Shown: piece after piece, positions 1-9,795 of the stretch | Layout: each line of letters begins with the position of its first letter | Numbering within the stretch: the stretch's first letter is position 1 | Source: Bacillota bacterium | Lineage (GTDB): Bacteria > Bacillota > Limnochordia > DTU080 | Length of the DNA stretch: 64,000 nucleotides | Reading direction: 5' to 3' | Assembly (NCBI GenBank): GCA_012840225.1 | Contig: DULU01000089.1 | Span: 19,663 to 83,662 of the forward strand | Notes under the pieces: model-generated | Told to the model about the DNA's origin: nothing | Databases searched by the model: none | The model's input: the letters and a program-made list of their open reading frames with translations, nothing else | Made by a program: the position numbers and the translations under genes

Positions 1-929
1 TGCAGGAGGCACATTTTGTCGAAGCCGCCGAGAAGGAGGATCTGCCGGCCATATTCCCGGCGCAAAGCCACAGGATCGGAGCCGGCCCTCACCTCGATGG
101 GGAACATACAATTATAGCCGGCCTCCAGCCAGATGGGCACCAGGGCGTTGATGTTGCCGTCGCAATCGGTGAAGATGACGTCCACCCCATATTGATGCAG
201 GAGGTCGGCAATCGCCTTATACCTGGGCAAAAGCAATTCCCGCAGCATAGCGGGGCTGATCAGCGGGCCATTGTTGAAGCAGATGTCTTCCCACCCGTGT
301 GCATAATCGAATCTGATAAGTTCCAGATAGGGCTTGATGCCCTGGATGATCAGCTGGAACTGGGTCTCCACGATCTCCTCCACCAACTCCGGATCATCAT
401 ATAAAAGATAGGCCAGGTTCTCCACACCTATGCGGTTGCGGGGCGTGCCGATCAGGGAACCGATACTTATCCCCACAGGATAATCGGCCTGATTATACTT
501 CTCCGCCAACTGCTGCAGGTGCTCCGGTGCAGGCCGGCGCCCGGGGGTCGCCGGATTAAGTCTTTCTTTATATTCCTCCCAGCTGGCCTTGTCTTTGATG
601 GGGTAGGAAAGATAATGCGGGATGGTAGCCTCTCCGCTTCGCGGTTGGGCATATATGATGCCTTCACCATCCTGCACAATTTCCACATCATCCCTTCTCT
701 CCAGCACTTTTGGCTGAAAAGGCGGCAGCAGTCCCAGCGGCGGTCCAATGGCCACCCGCTTGTCCAGCCCGAAAAAGGCATCGGCTTCCCGCTCGCTGTT
801 GATATGCTCCGGCAATCCCTGCTTGTGCCACACTTCATAGCATTGCTTCCAATAGCCGAATTCGTAGTTGGGCACCCTGTCCACCGGCTGAAAATGAAAG
901 GTGCGCTGCCAGCGCTCCCTGGCATTCAT
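1..929 (-). CDS. Uroporphyrinogen decarboxylase (URO-D/MtaA-like) family protein, C-terminus outside window
   Basis: Open minus frame from ATG at 929 to the window edge: MNARERWQRTFHFQPVDRVPNYEFGYWKQCYEVW...DYAHGWEDICFNNGPLISPAMLRELLLPRYKAIADLLHQYGVDVIFTDCDGNINALVPIWLEAGYNCMFPIEV. Reads as a URO-D fold protein. Missing from the ORF track because it has no stop in the window. Confidence 0.85.
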   Translation of the reverse strand, partial: MNARERWQRTFHFQPVDRVPNYEFGYWKQCYEVWHKQGLPEHINSEREADAFFGLDKRVAIGPPLGLLPPFQPKVLERRDDVEIVQDGEGIIYAQPRSGEATIPHYLSYPIKDKASWEEYKERLNPATPGRRPAPEHLQQLAEKYNQADYPVGISIGSLIGTPRNRIGVENLAYLLYDDPELVEEIVETQFQLIIQGIKPYLELIRFDYAHGWEDICFNNGPLISPAMLRELLLPRYKAIADLLHQYGVDVIFTDCDGNINALVPIWLEAGYNCMFPIEVRAGSDPVALRREYGRQILLLGGFDKMCLL

Positions 930-1274
930 CAACGATCATTCTCCCTTCGCTGCCTGCGTCGCAATTCGTTCCAGCCCAAACATCACCATCATCTTATTTA
1001 ACACCATCTTATTTACCACCGCTCATCTCTTTCCTTCGTTTTTCTGCGAACGCCACGAAAACTATATGAAAGTTTATGGGCGTATAGATAGTATTAAAGT
1101 CCTATTAGGTCCCGGTGTCGTTTTTATTTAACCTATAAAAAGTATGCCTATAGATAGAAGGAACATAGCACCAGCAATAAGAATAGCGATTTAAACTCCG
1201 CAAAATATCGATTGTAACTTACAGCAACTATCTTCCTACTTTGTTAAGGTAGAGGCGTAGGAGTTGGTTCCTAG

Positions 1275-1880
1275 ATGGAACGTCTGGCGGGTGCAGTGGG
1301 GGCATTCCTGGCCGAACAGCTAAATTTGGACAATGATCGCCGCGAACAGCTTTCTTATGGAGCGTTCATCGCATTGCAGAGTGTCCTGGTGTTCGTTATT
1401 CTGCTGGCTATCGCCCTCCTCTTCGACATCTGGCGCCAGGCGTTGGTTATCGCCTTCACGGCCGCCTCATTACGGTGGAAAGCAGGTGGCTCACATTTAG
1501 GGAGCGCCACCGTTTGCACCGTTCTTTCCATTGCTGTTTTCACCGGCAGCAGCCTCCTGGTAAAAAGCGGGACCGCTTATCTGGCCGCCGCTTCGCCCTG
1601 GACACTGTTGCTCCTGGTTTTGGCCTCAACTTTGGTCGCTTCCGTGTGCGTCTTTATGTATGCCCCGGTGGAAGCCGCCACCCGCCCCTTGCGCCCTGAA
1701 CACAAGGAGAGGTTAAAAGCAGCGAGTCGAAAGCTGGTGTTGGCATACTCGTTATGTGCCCTTGTAGCTGTACCATTTTACAGATGGCTCGGATTGAGTA
1801 TCGCAATGGGTTTATTGCTGCAAAGCTTCACTTTGACACCGGCCGGGATCAAAATAGCGCACATCCTGGATAAAAAATAA
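1275..1880 (+). CDS. agrB: AgrB-like accessory gene regulator (peptide-processing membrane endopeptidase)
   Basis: 201 aa multi-TM protein with AgrB-like features (RWKAGGSHLGSATVCTVLS...) directly upstream of a cyclic-lactone-type peptide gene. Confidence 0.85.
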   Translation: MERLAGAVGAFLAEQLNLDNDRREQLSYGAFIALQSVLVFVILLAIALLFDIWRQALVIAFTAASLRWKAGGSHLGSATVCTVLSIAVFTGSSLLVKSGTAYLAAASPWTLLLLVLASTLVASVCVFMYAPVEAATRPLRPEHKERLKAASRKLVLAYSLCALVAVPFYRWLGLSIAMGLLLQSFTLTPAGIKIAHILDKK

Positions 1881-1910
1881 TACCTACATAAGTAGATAGG
1901 AGGTGAAAAC

Positions 1911-2030
1911 ATGAAGAAGATGCTGCTGGGGGTCATTACCACCCTGTTGACCACCCTTGCGGTTACCAGCGTTGCTGGTGCCTGCATGTGGTTTTGGTAT
2001 CAACCGCCGGTTCCCAAATCTCTGGAGTAG
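1911..2030 (+). CDS. agrD: AgrD-like cyclic lactone autoinducer peptide precursor, 39 aa
   Basis: MKKMLLGVITTLLTTLAVTSVAGACMWFWYQPPVPKSLE*, with RBS aggaggtg just upstream. Amphipathic leader, Cys-containing core and YQPPVPKSL recognition tail are typical of AgrD. Too short for the ORF track. Confidence 0.88.
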   Translation: MKKMLLGVITTLLTTLAVTSVAGACMWFWYQPPVPKSLE

Positions 2031-2084
2031 TATCAACCTAATCCCAGATCCCGGCCGGCTTCCCTAAACAGGTGGTAATGCGGT

Positions 2085-2549
2085 TTGTCCACAACAATTG
2101 TACTCTTAGCACTATTGCTGTATATACCTACTTCGATTTTATGCCTTTATGTAGGCTTGCGTGTTATCGGATATGTGCCGAAAGCAAAGCCATTATTGAT
2201 TTTCGGTGCGCTGCACGGAATATTATTAACAATATTCCACAATACGCCACGCCTCTTCGGTTTGCACATTCCTTTAAATACGTTAACCATGATATTAATA
2301 ATATATTACCTAGCCAGATGCAGATTGGGAATGGCGGTATTAGCCGGACTGGTGGCGGTTCTTCTAACCGCTATCGGCGAGGGTCTATTCACAGCCCCTC
2401 TATTTTTATTAATGGGGGTCTCATTGGAAGAATCAATTAAAACTTTTGGATATAGAATGCTTGGCGGCTGGTTTGGAAATATATTATTATTGCTTATAAG
2501 CTTGGTTTTATACTTCCAAGGCAGGCATAAAGGAGCTTCAAAAGCATGA
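2085..2549 (+). CDS. Multi-TM membrane protein resembling a free-standing AgrC/GHKL-kinase N-terminal sensor domain
   Basis: 154 aa, about 5 hydrophobic helices, TTG start; 4-bp ATGA overlap with the next gene. Confidence 0.6.
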   Translation: MSTTIVLLALLLYIPTSILCLYVGLRVIGYVPKAKPLLIFGALHGILLTIFHNTPRLFGLHIPLNTLTMILIIYYLARCRLGMAVLAGLVAVLLTAIGEGLFTAPLFLLMGVSLEESIKTFGYRMLGGWFGNILLLLISLVLYFQGRHKGASKA

Positions 2550-4036
2550 ACTCCACCAAAGACCGCTTAGTCTGGCTGGCTTGCGGCGTATTGCTCATCG
2601 CCTGGGTGATTGCCGCAGCGGCGAACCTCGGACTGCGGCATATATGGATAAACATCGATGAAGCAGAGGAGTTGTTTCATTGGAACTACACTCCTCTGCT
2701 TTTAGGTGCTGCCTTGGTCTTGGCCGGCGGCGTGCTGGCTTGGCTTTTCTATTCTCTCGGCACTCAGGAGCTCAGAGAGAAAGCCGCCATGGAAAAGCGC
2801 TTCCGCCAGATCCTGGAGGAAGCCTGTCGGGGTACCATGCACACTTTAAGCAGCGCCTTGGATTTGCGCGACGACGGTACTTATGGCCACAGCCAGCGGG
2901 TGACCGGTTATAGCGTGGCCATCGGCAAGCGCATGGGCCTGGATCACAATGAGCTGCAAATCCTGGCATGGGGTTCTCTCCTCCATGACTTGGGCAAGAT
3001 CGGCATTCGCGACGAGATTCTGCTCAAGGCCGGACCGTTGGACGAAAATGAAAGAATGCAGATCAACAAGCACGCCATCATCGGTTGGCAGTTAGTGAAA
3101 GGTATTCCCTTTCTGGCAAAAACCGCCGATTTAATCAGACACCATCACGAGCGCTGGGACGGCACAGGTTATCCCGACCGCTTAAAGGGCAACGAAATCC
3201 CTCTTTTGGCTCGCATATTTACCGTGGCCGATGCTTTTGACGCTATGACTTCGCTCCGGCCTTATCGTTCCGTCCCATTTGATATCGACGAGGCCCGCGC
3301 CGTGATCAAGGCGGAGTCAGGGAAGCAGTTTTGCCCTCAGGTGGTGGAAGCTTTCCTCTCCATTTCCGATCTGGAACTGGAAGAAGTGCGCAACCACAGC
3401 ATCATGCCCCTCTCCGACCCCAGGGTTCTATACCTTTTGGACATTGCATCGGAAGATATAAGCGATGCTTATTATCAGGATATCCTCACCGGTACCCGCA
3501 ACAGATCAGCTTGGGAAATGAAGCGGGCGCAGATGATTTTGAAACGCGGTCAGGATTTGGGTATTCTGGTGTTTATAGATCTGGACGGCTTTAAAGATGT
3601 GAACGACATCCACGGGCATCCGGCCGGCGACCGGGTTTTGGCGGATTTAGGAGCGCGCCTGCTCCAGATCGGCTGTGAAAGCTATCGCCTGGGTGGCGAC
3701 GAATTCATCCTCTGGTTCCCCAAGGAGACCACGCTGGCCGATGTGAGCAAACGGATGGAAAGCATTGCCGCCAATTTCGTCACCGACTGGAAACACTTAA
3801 AATGCGGGCTCACGGTCAGCTGGGGAGTGGCGATGGCCACCGAAGCCACCGAGTCTTTGGATCAACTTTTATATGAAGCAGACCGTGCTATGTATGGCCG
3901 GAAACGATCGAACCGCGCCGGCTATTATACCCCCATCTACCCGGTAGGCAGCAATTATCCCATCATGGAGAACGACCAGGTCAAACTGGCTAAAAAAAAG
4001 ATCAAGCCACAAACCGTGCACCGCAACGGCACATAA
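2546..4036 (+). CDS. Membrane-anchored HD-GYP / GGDEF cyclic-di-GMP signalling protein
   Basis: Two N-terminal TM helices; HDLGKIGI and HHERWDGTGYPDRLKGNEIPLLARI (HD-GYP motifs); DILTGTRNR...FIDLDGFKDVND...YRLGGDEFILW (GGDEF domain with intact GGDEF). Confidence 0.93.
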   Translation: MNSTKDRLVWLACGVLLIAWVIAAAANLGLRHIWINIDEAEELFHWNYTPLLLGAALVLAGGVLAWLFYSLGTQELREKAAMEKRFRQILEEACRGTMHTLSSALDLRDDGTYGHSQRVTGYSVAIGKRMGLDHNELQILAWGSLLHDLGKIGIRDEILLKAGPLDENERMQINKHAIIGWQLVKGIPFLAKTADLIRHHHERWDGTGYPDRLKGNEIPLLARIFTVADAFDAMTSLRPYRSVPFDIDEARAVIKAESGKQFCPQVVEAFLSISDLELEEVRNHSIMPLSDPRVLYLLDIASEDISDAYYQDILTGTRNRSAWEMKRAQMILKRGQDLGILVFIDLDGFKDVNDIHGHPAGDRVLADLGARLLQIGCESYRLGGDEFILWFPKETTLADVSKRMESIAANFVTDWKHLKCGLTVSWGVAMATEATESLDQLLYEADRAMYGRKRSNRAGYYTPIYPVGSNYPIMENDQVKLAKKKIKPQTVHRNGT

Positions 4037-4060
4037 GGCAGATAAATATGAGAACAAAGA

Positions 4061-4116
4061 AAACGGGCGGAGCGCTTTACGGCTATATAGCCAAGGAGAA
4101 CTCCGCCCGCTTTTAC
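4061..4116. terminator. Bidirectional intrinsic terminator
   Basis: Stem CGGGCGGAG(4064-4072)/CTCCGCCCG(4101-4109) between convergent genes, followed by cttttac on + and gttttc on -. Confidence 0.75.
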
Positions 4117-4171
4117 TTTCAGGCTTGCCTATTCAACCGGCTCGCCTTACACCGTCGCCGGTGCTTTATTG

Positions 4172-5440
4172 CTAATTATCCGTACCTATTTCATACGCCG
4201 CATCCAAAACCAGGTCGATTTGATGCTTGGCCTCCAGCAGGCCGTCCATCACCGATTTCTCACCCGTCATCACCGGGGTGAGGGCGGTGCGTTTGGCGGT
4301 CTGCCAAGTCGCCCAGTCCGGGCTCCAGTCGGCATCGGTCATGAAGGCCACCGACTCCATCAGCACCTGCTGAATTTGGCTGGGCCTTCTCATCTGACTA
4401 GCGAGGGCGCGCACGGAAGGCAGGCTGTAGGGAACGGCATATGAGGTCCAGAAGGCCTCCAGGGTCTCCAGGGTGATGAGCTCGCGCATAATGGTCATGA
4501 TGGCCGCCATATCCTGATTGGGCCGGCGCACTACTTCCCACATGTTGGAGCCGCCGTAGGCATTCCAGGTCACCGGACCTCTCGGCATGGGCGCCACATC
4601 CCAATGCAATTCCGGTTTGGCCCGCACATTGTTTATATAATGGCTGCCGTGGATCTGGAAACCGGCTTTGCTGTCGAGGAAATAAGAACCGCCAAACGCC
4701 GCCGCCCGGTCCTGCAGCACCAGATCGGCCAAGAAGCGGGTAGCGGCGGCAGCTTCGGGAGAATCCAGCCCGGATGATTTGCGGTCGGGCATGAGGACGT
4801 TACCGCCATAGGCTTTGACCAGCGGATCGAAGACCAGATGGGTGAGGTCTACCACCATGCCCCAGATATCGATGACACCGTCGCCGTTCTGGTCCTGAGT
4901 GATCTTCCGCGCCGCCGTGCGCAGAGTATCCAGATTCCAGGCGGCGGTGGGCGAGTTCACCCCGGCGTTGGCCAGAATAGTCGGGTTATACCAGAGCATC
5001 GAACCTACCGTGTCGTAGGGCAGGCCGTAAATGCCGGCTCCGTCCGGCTGGGGCCATCTGACCTCGTTCCAGGGCCCCGGCCAGAAGAGGTTTTCGCTCA
5101 AATAATCGTCTTTGGCCAGATAAGGAGCCAGGTCTACGGCACCGTTCCTGATCACATGGCCGAACAAGTATGTACCTGCCGTGTCGATGATGTCGGGAGC
5201 CATTTCGGTGCCCATGAGGATCAACATTTTATTCCAGAAATCCGGGAAAATAATCACTTCCAACTCGATGTCGGGATGCTTGGCCTGCCACTTCGGTACC
5301 AGGACGTCGCGCATGATTTCATACCTTGGGTTGGAATAGGTGGCAATGGTCACTTTTGGTCTTGCCGCCAGGGCGGCTGCGCCGGAAACCAGAACCAATA
5401 CCATTACCATTACCAGGATGCCTATTACCGGTCTTCTCAT
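4172..5440 (-). CDS. Extracellular solute-binding protein, family 1 (sugar ABC transporter type)
   Basis: Signal sequence followed by a PKVTIATYSNPRYEIMRDVLVPKWQAKHPDIELEV...APDIIDT type periplasmic-binding fold. Confidence 0.85.
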   Translation of the reverse strand: MRRPVIGILVMVMVLVLVSGAAALAARPKVTIATYSNPRYEIMRDVLVPKWQAKHPDIELEVIIFPDFWNKMLILMGTEMAPDIIDTAGTYLFGHVIRNGAVDLAPYLAKDDYLSENLFWPGPWNEVRWPQPDGAGIYGLPYDTVGSMLWYNPTILANAGVNSPTAAWNLDTLRTAARKITQDQNGDGVIDIWGMVVDLTHLVFDPLVKAYGGNVLMPDRKSSGLDSPEAAAATRFLADLVLQDRAAAFGGSYFLDSKAGFQIHGSHYINNVRAKPELHWDVAPMPRGPVTWNAYGGSNMWEVVRRPNQDMAAIMTIMRELITLETLEAFWTSYAVPYSLPSVRALASQMRRPSQIQQVLMESVAFMTDADWSPDWATWQTAKRTALTPVMTGEKSVMDGLLEAKHQIDLVLDAAYEIGTDN

Positions 5441-5649
5441 ATTATCCTCCCTTTCTTTTGGTGTAGTTTAATTCTTTATACATTCATTGTATAACACATT
5501 TACTATCGGGTTACAATTATTCTCACTGCAAAAATGCGGTTTTGGCGCAATAGCAGCATAGCAGCCTTATTACTTTTCATACAAAATGAGTTCTGTTCTC
5601 GGAAGGATTTATCGGAGGCTTATTTAACCAAAAAACAAAAAGCAGAGGG

Positions 5650-8600
5650 GTGTTCTCCATACGCAGGACGGAAATTCATATCGGTGCCCGCCGGGGCTTA
5701 TTCCATCTCTGGGCCACAGAAGGTGCCGCCTCTGCCGCCAGATCCTTCAGGGCAGCCGGTACCTATTTTCCTGGGGCACTTTCATATGATGAGTTAAAAA
5801 GTATCATAAAATCTATCGTCGGAGGTTCACACAGCATCGGCTATCCTGTCAAAGCGTACATCTGGCTCCCGGAAGAGCTTACGGCGCGCTCCAGAACCGC
5901 CGGCAGCCGGGGAAGGCTTTTGCCTTACGCCATTCCCACCATCGGCCTTGATGAAGAAACCGCTGTGGCCATACTTCACGCCTGCCTCTCCAGGCAAGCT
6001 TTTGCCGGGAACATCTTCCCGGCAGCCGATCTCCTCTATTGGACTTATGCGCTCAGACTGGCCATCATCTTAATCGTCAAGCAGCAATACCTGCCGGGCC
6101 TGGTTTCCACCGATTTTGTTGGCTGGCGGGCGGTCTGGGAGCCGGTTTACAGCGATGAGACGGCTGAATTTTGCAACCGGCTGGCGCAGTCCATGCCAGG
6201 AGCAGCGCGGGCCATCACTATGGATGATCATGAGCCGCCGGGCCAATCAGCGTCCGATTGTATGTGGGCGGTGGTCCGCACCTTGGTGGATTACCTGGTG
6301 CGGGCGGCTCAGGACCAGTCATTATCGCGCCTGCGCCAATTATCTGCCGATAGCCTGCATGATGATTGGATAGCCGCCTTAATGAACATCTATGGCTATC
6401 TGGATGATAAGTATAAAGATGCGCCTAAATGGCAGCAGCAGCTACAGGCCTGGCAGCGCCCCATCAAGCTGGTCGCCGGGGCGCCTTTCCGACTGTGCCT
6501 GCGCCTGGAGGAGCCGGTGCCGCCGACCGAGGACTGGCACCTGCGCTTCCTGGCCCAATCCCGCCATGATCCCAGCCTGCTCATCCCGGCTGCCGATATC
6601 TTCTCCAACAGGAAGATATCGCCCTACCTCCCCAAATCCGAGATCCGGGAAGCCTTGCTGATGTCCCTGGCGCTTGCCGCCAACATCTCCAAGGCGGTGG
6701 AAAAAGGCCTGCAGCAAAAGGTACCGGACGGCTCCACCCTTGACGGCGATGCCGCTTTCCATTTCCTCACCGAGGAAGCGCCCCGGCTGGAAGAGGCCGG
6801 TTTCAGCATCATGCTGCCGGCCTGGTGGGTGAAGGGCACAGACTCTCAGCTCAAAGTGAAAGCCGAAGTGAAAAGTCCACCCATGAAGACCAAAGGGCGC
6901 CTGTCCCTGGATGCCCTGGTGTCGATAGATTGGCATCTGCTGCTGGACGGCGAAGAAGTGGCCGTTGAGGAAATCAAAGCATTGGCCAAGCTGAAAACTC
7001 CCCTGGTGCAGATGCGCGGCCGATGGGTAATGCTTAAGCCTGAAGACATGGAGGCCATAGCCGCCTATTGGCGGCAAAAGGAGAAAAAAATAACCGCCAG
7101 GCAGTTTATCAATATGGCCTTGACCGGTCAATCGCCCATTTCCGGGCTGGCTCTCGCCGATTATAAAGCGGACGGCTGGCTGGGACAAACCCTCACCCGG
7201 CTGGAAAACAAGAGCAGCATCTCAGACTGTCCACTGCCCAAAGGATTGAACGGCGTGCTCCGGCCATATCAAAAAAGAGGTTATGACTGGCTGCAATTTC
7301 TCTGCCGCGCCGGCTTGGGCGCCTGCCTGGCAGACGATATGGGTTTAGGAAAAACCATCCAGACTCTGGCTTCCATCCTGAAAGACAAGGAAGACGGCGA
7401 GCAGAAACCTGTATTGATCGTCTGCCCCACCTCCGTGCTCAACAACTGGCTGTTGGAGGCCCGGAAATTCACTCCCGAACTGAAGGTGATGGTGTATCAT
7501 GGCTCCGGGCGGCTGAAAGAGGACCAGTTCAGCGAGGAGGCCGGTGCCCATGATCTGGTGCTCACCACTTATTCCTTGCTGCATAGGGATGTGAAGAGTA
7601 TGGCGCGGCTCCGCTGGGCCGGTGTGGTGCTGGACGAAGCCCAAAATATTAAAAATCCGGAGACCAAGCAAGCCCGGGCGGCGCGCACCCTGGCTGCCGC
7701 CGCCGACTACAGGATTGCCCTCACCGGTACACCGGTAGAGAATCATGTCGGCGATCTCTGGTCCATTATGGAATTTCTCAATCCCGGCATGCTGGGGACG
7801 GCGGCGGATTACCGCCGGCGCTTCTTCCTCCCTATACATCACTATAACCAGGAAGAGGCCGCCGCAGAGCTAAAGAAGCTCACCGGGCCGTTTATCCTGC
7901 GCCGGGTGAAGACGGATAAAGCCATCATCGCCGATCTGCCGGAGAAGATAGAGAGCAAGGCTTATTGCGGGCTTACCAAGGAACAGGCTTCGCTGTACCA
8001 GGCCGTGGCCAATGATCTTCTGGAACAAGCCGACGCCGCTGAAGGCATGGCCCGCCGGGGGTTGATCCTTTCGGCTTTGACCCGCCTAAAGCAGGTCTGC
8101 AACCATCCGGCTCTGTTTCTCGGCGACCATTCTGCGCTGACTGACCGTTCCGGCAAGCTGAACCGGCTGACGGAGCTATTGGAGGAAACGCTCAGTGCCG
8201 GCGACCGCAGCCTGATCTTCACCCAATTTGCGCAGATGGGCGAGCTGTTGCAAGATTACCTGCAGGAGAGATTCGGCCAGGAGGTGCTGTTCCTGCACGG
8301 CGGGGTACCGAGGAAAGAACGGGATGAGATGGTGACGTGCTTCCAGCAAACCGCAAACGGCACAAGTGGCCCCCGGGCACCGCAGATATTTATTCTCTCC
8401 CTGAAAGCCGGCGGAACCGGTCTCAACCTGACGGCGGCCAATCACGTCTTTCATTTCGACCGCTGGTGGAATCCGGCGGTGGAAAACCAGGCCACAGACC
8501 GGGCCTTCCGCATCGGTCAGAAAAAAGGCGTCCAGGTCCACAAATTTATCTGCCGGGGTACCCTGGAGGAGCGCATTGACGAAATCATTGAGCAGAAGCG

Positions 8601-8709
8601 GGGCATGGCGGAAATGGTGGTCGGCAGCGGCGAGCAATGGCTGACGGAGTTGACCACCTCCCAGCTGCGGGAGCTGATCATGCTGGCCGGCGACGTCACG
8701 GCCGAATGA
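5650..8709 (+). CDS. SNF2/Rad54-family DEAD/DEAH helicase
   Basis: ADDMGLGKTIQTLA (Walker A), VLDEAQNIKN, LTGTPVENH, SLKAGGTGLNLTAANHVFHFDRWWNPAVENQATDRAFRIGQ. Confidence 0.95.
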   Translation: MFSIRRTEIHIGARRGLFHLWATEGAASAARSFRAAGTYFPGALSYDELKSIIKSIVGGSHSIGYPVKAYIWLPEELTARSRTAGSRGRLLPYAIPTIGLDEETAVAILHACLSRQAFAGNIFPAADLLYWTYALRLAIILIVKQQYLPGLVSTDFVGWRAVWEPVYSDETAEFCNRLAQSMPGAARAITMDDHEPPGQSASDCMWAVVRTLVDYLVRAAQDQSLSRLRQLSADSLHDDWIAALMNIYGYLDDKYKDAPKWQQQLQAWQRPIKLVAGAPFRLCLRLEEPVPPTEDWHLRFLAQSRHDPSLLIPAADIFSNRKISPYLPKSEIREALLMSLALAANISKAVEKGLQQKVPDGSTLDGDAAFHFLTEEAPRLEEAGFSIMLPAWWVKGTDSQLKVKAEVKSPPMKTKGRLSLDALVSIDWHLLLDGEEVAVEEIKALAKLKTPLVQMRGRWVMLKPEDMEAIAAYWRQKEKKITARQFINMALTGQSPISGLALADYKADGWLGQTLTRLENKSSISDCPLPKGLNGVLRPYQKRGYDWLQFLCRAGLGACLADDMGLGKTIQTLASILKDKEDGEQKPVLIVCPTSVLNNWLLEARKFTPELKVMVYHGSGRLKEDQFSEEAGAHDLVLTTYSLLHRDVKSMARLRWAGVVLDEAQNIKNPETKQARAARTLAAAADYRIALTGTPVENHVGDLWSIMEFLNPGMLGTAADYRRRFFLPIHHYNQEEAAAELKKLTGPFILRRVKTDKAIIADLPEKIESKAYCGLTKEQASLYQAVANDLLEQADAAEGMARRGLILSALTRLKQVCNHPALFLGDHSALTDRSGKLNRLTELLEETLSAGDRSLIFTQFAQMGELLQDYLQERFGQEVLFLHGGVPRKERDEMVTCFQQTANGTSGPRAPQIFILSLKAGGTGLNLTAANHVFHFDRWWNPAVENQATDRAFRIGQKKGVQVHKFICRGTLEERIDEIIEQKRGMAEMVVGSGEQWLTELTTSQLRELIMLAGDVTAE

Positions 8710-8723
8710 AAGGTGAATGATCA

Positions 8724-9710
8724 TTGGCGCGCAAAGATAGGTTCTCCGACTATAATTCCAGGTTTATGCATTATTCCTCTGAACCCAGAAAGGTCAAAGG
8801 CGGCATCAAAGCGCAGACGCAGCGGGGGGAATTTGCCGCCAACTGGTGGGCCCAAAAATGGCTGAGCGCCATTGCCGGTAAGGCAGCCCACTCCAGACTG
8901 CAAAGGGGTAAGACCTATGCCCGTAAGGGCCAGGTAGTCGATCTGGATATCAAAAAGGGGAAAATCAGCTCGCTGGTACAAGGCAGCCGGGCTATTCCCT
9001 ATAAAGTGACCATCACCCTCCCGACCTTCTCCGCCGCCGAGTGGCGGCATATGGTGGAACTGGTCAAAGAAAGCGCCATGTGGCAAGCCCAGCTGTCGGC
9101 CGGACAAATGCCGGCGGAGATGATCACCGCCATCTGGGAGAAAGCCGGACTCTCTCTTTTCCCCACTCCGAAGAGCCCCTGCCATACCGATTGCTCTTGC
9201 CCCGACTGGGAAAACCCCTGCAAGCACCTGGCCGCCGTCATCTACCTGGTGGGAGAAGAACTCGATCATGATCCCTTCCTGCTTTTTACCTTGCGCGGCA
9301 TGACCAGGGAAGAGTTTTTCTCCGCCTTGCATGACGAGGAAAAAAGCGGCACAGAGGCCATGAAAGATGGGGCGAAGATAAAAGCCGGCACAGAGGTCCG
9401 GAAAAAGGCCGGAACAGGAGCCAAAGCGAAAGCTAAGGAGCCGGCGCCGGCACCTATGGAGCCAGAACCTCTTCTCCCCCAGCAATACTGGCAAATGGGC
9501 AAATTACCCGAGCGGTGGCCCACAGACCGCAAACCACCAGCGCAGAATGCCCCTCTCCTCATGCGCCTCGGACCGCCGCCCTTCTGGCGCGGCGAGAAAC
9601 CCATCCTGGAGCTCTTGGCGCCGGTCTATGCCCAGGCTACGGCGGCAGTAATAAAAATGATCGACGAGCAGTCTCTCACTTCAGAGCAGTCTCTCACTTC
9701 AATAGAATAG
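8724..9710 (+). CDS. SWIM zinc-finger protein
   Basis: CHTDCSCPDWENPCKHLAAVIYLVGEELDHDPFLLFTLRGM; directly downstream of the SNF2 gene. Confidence 0.9.
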   Translation: MARKDRFSDYNSRFMHYSSEPRKVKGGIKAQTQRGEFAANWWAQKWLSAIAGKAAHSRLQRGKTYARKGQVVDLDIKKGKISSLVQGSRAIPYKVTITLPTFSAAEWRHMVELVKESAMWQAQLSAGQMPAEMITAIWEKAGLSLFPTPKSPCHTDCSCPDWENPCKHLAAVIYLVGEELDHDPFLLFTLRGMTREEFFSALHDEEKSGTEAMKDGAKIKAGTEVRKKAGTGAKAKAKEPAPAPMEPEPLLPQQYWQMGKLPERWPTDRKPPAQNAPLLMRLGPPPFWRGEKPILELLAPVYAQATAAVIKMIDEQSLTSEQSLTSIE

Positions 9711-9795
9711 TACAAAAGGCATCTCATACCGTTGCAAGAAATCACCTCCCCGCCGCCTTTAATATAAAATCACTCTAGCGAACGAGGTGATCAGC

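Noticed and set aside
467-1001. ORFs 467..925 (-) and 519..1001 (+)
   Set aside because: Wrong-frame shadows of the URO-D gene (1..929, -), whose frame gives a recognisable protein.
1081-1160. Direct repeats TATAGATAG upstream of agrB as LytTR-type sites
   Set aside because: Spacing (~65 bp) and sequence do not fit known LytTR sites, the region is AT-rich, and no LytTR regulator is nearby.
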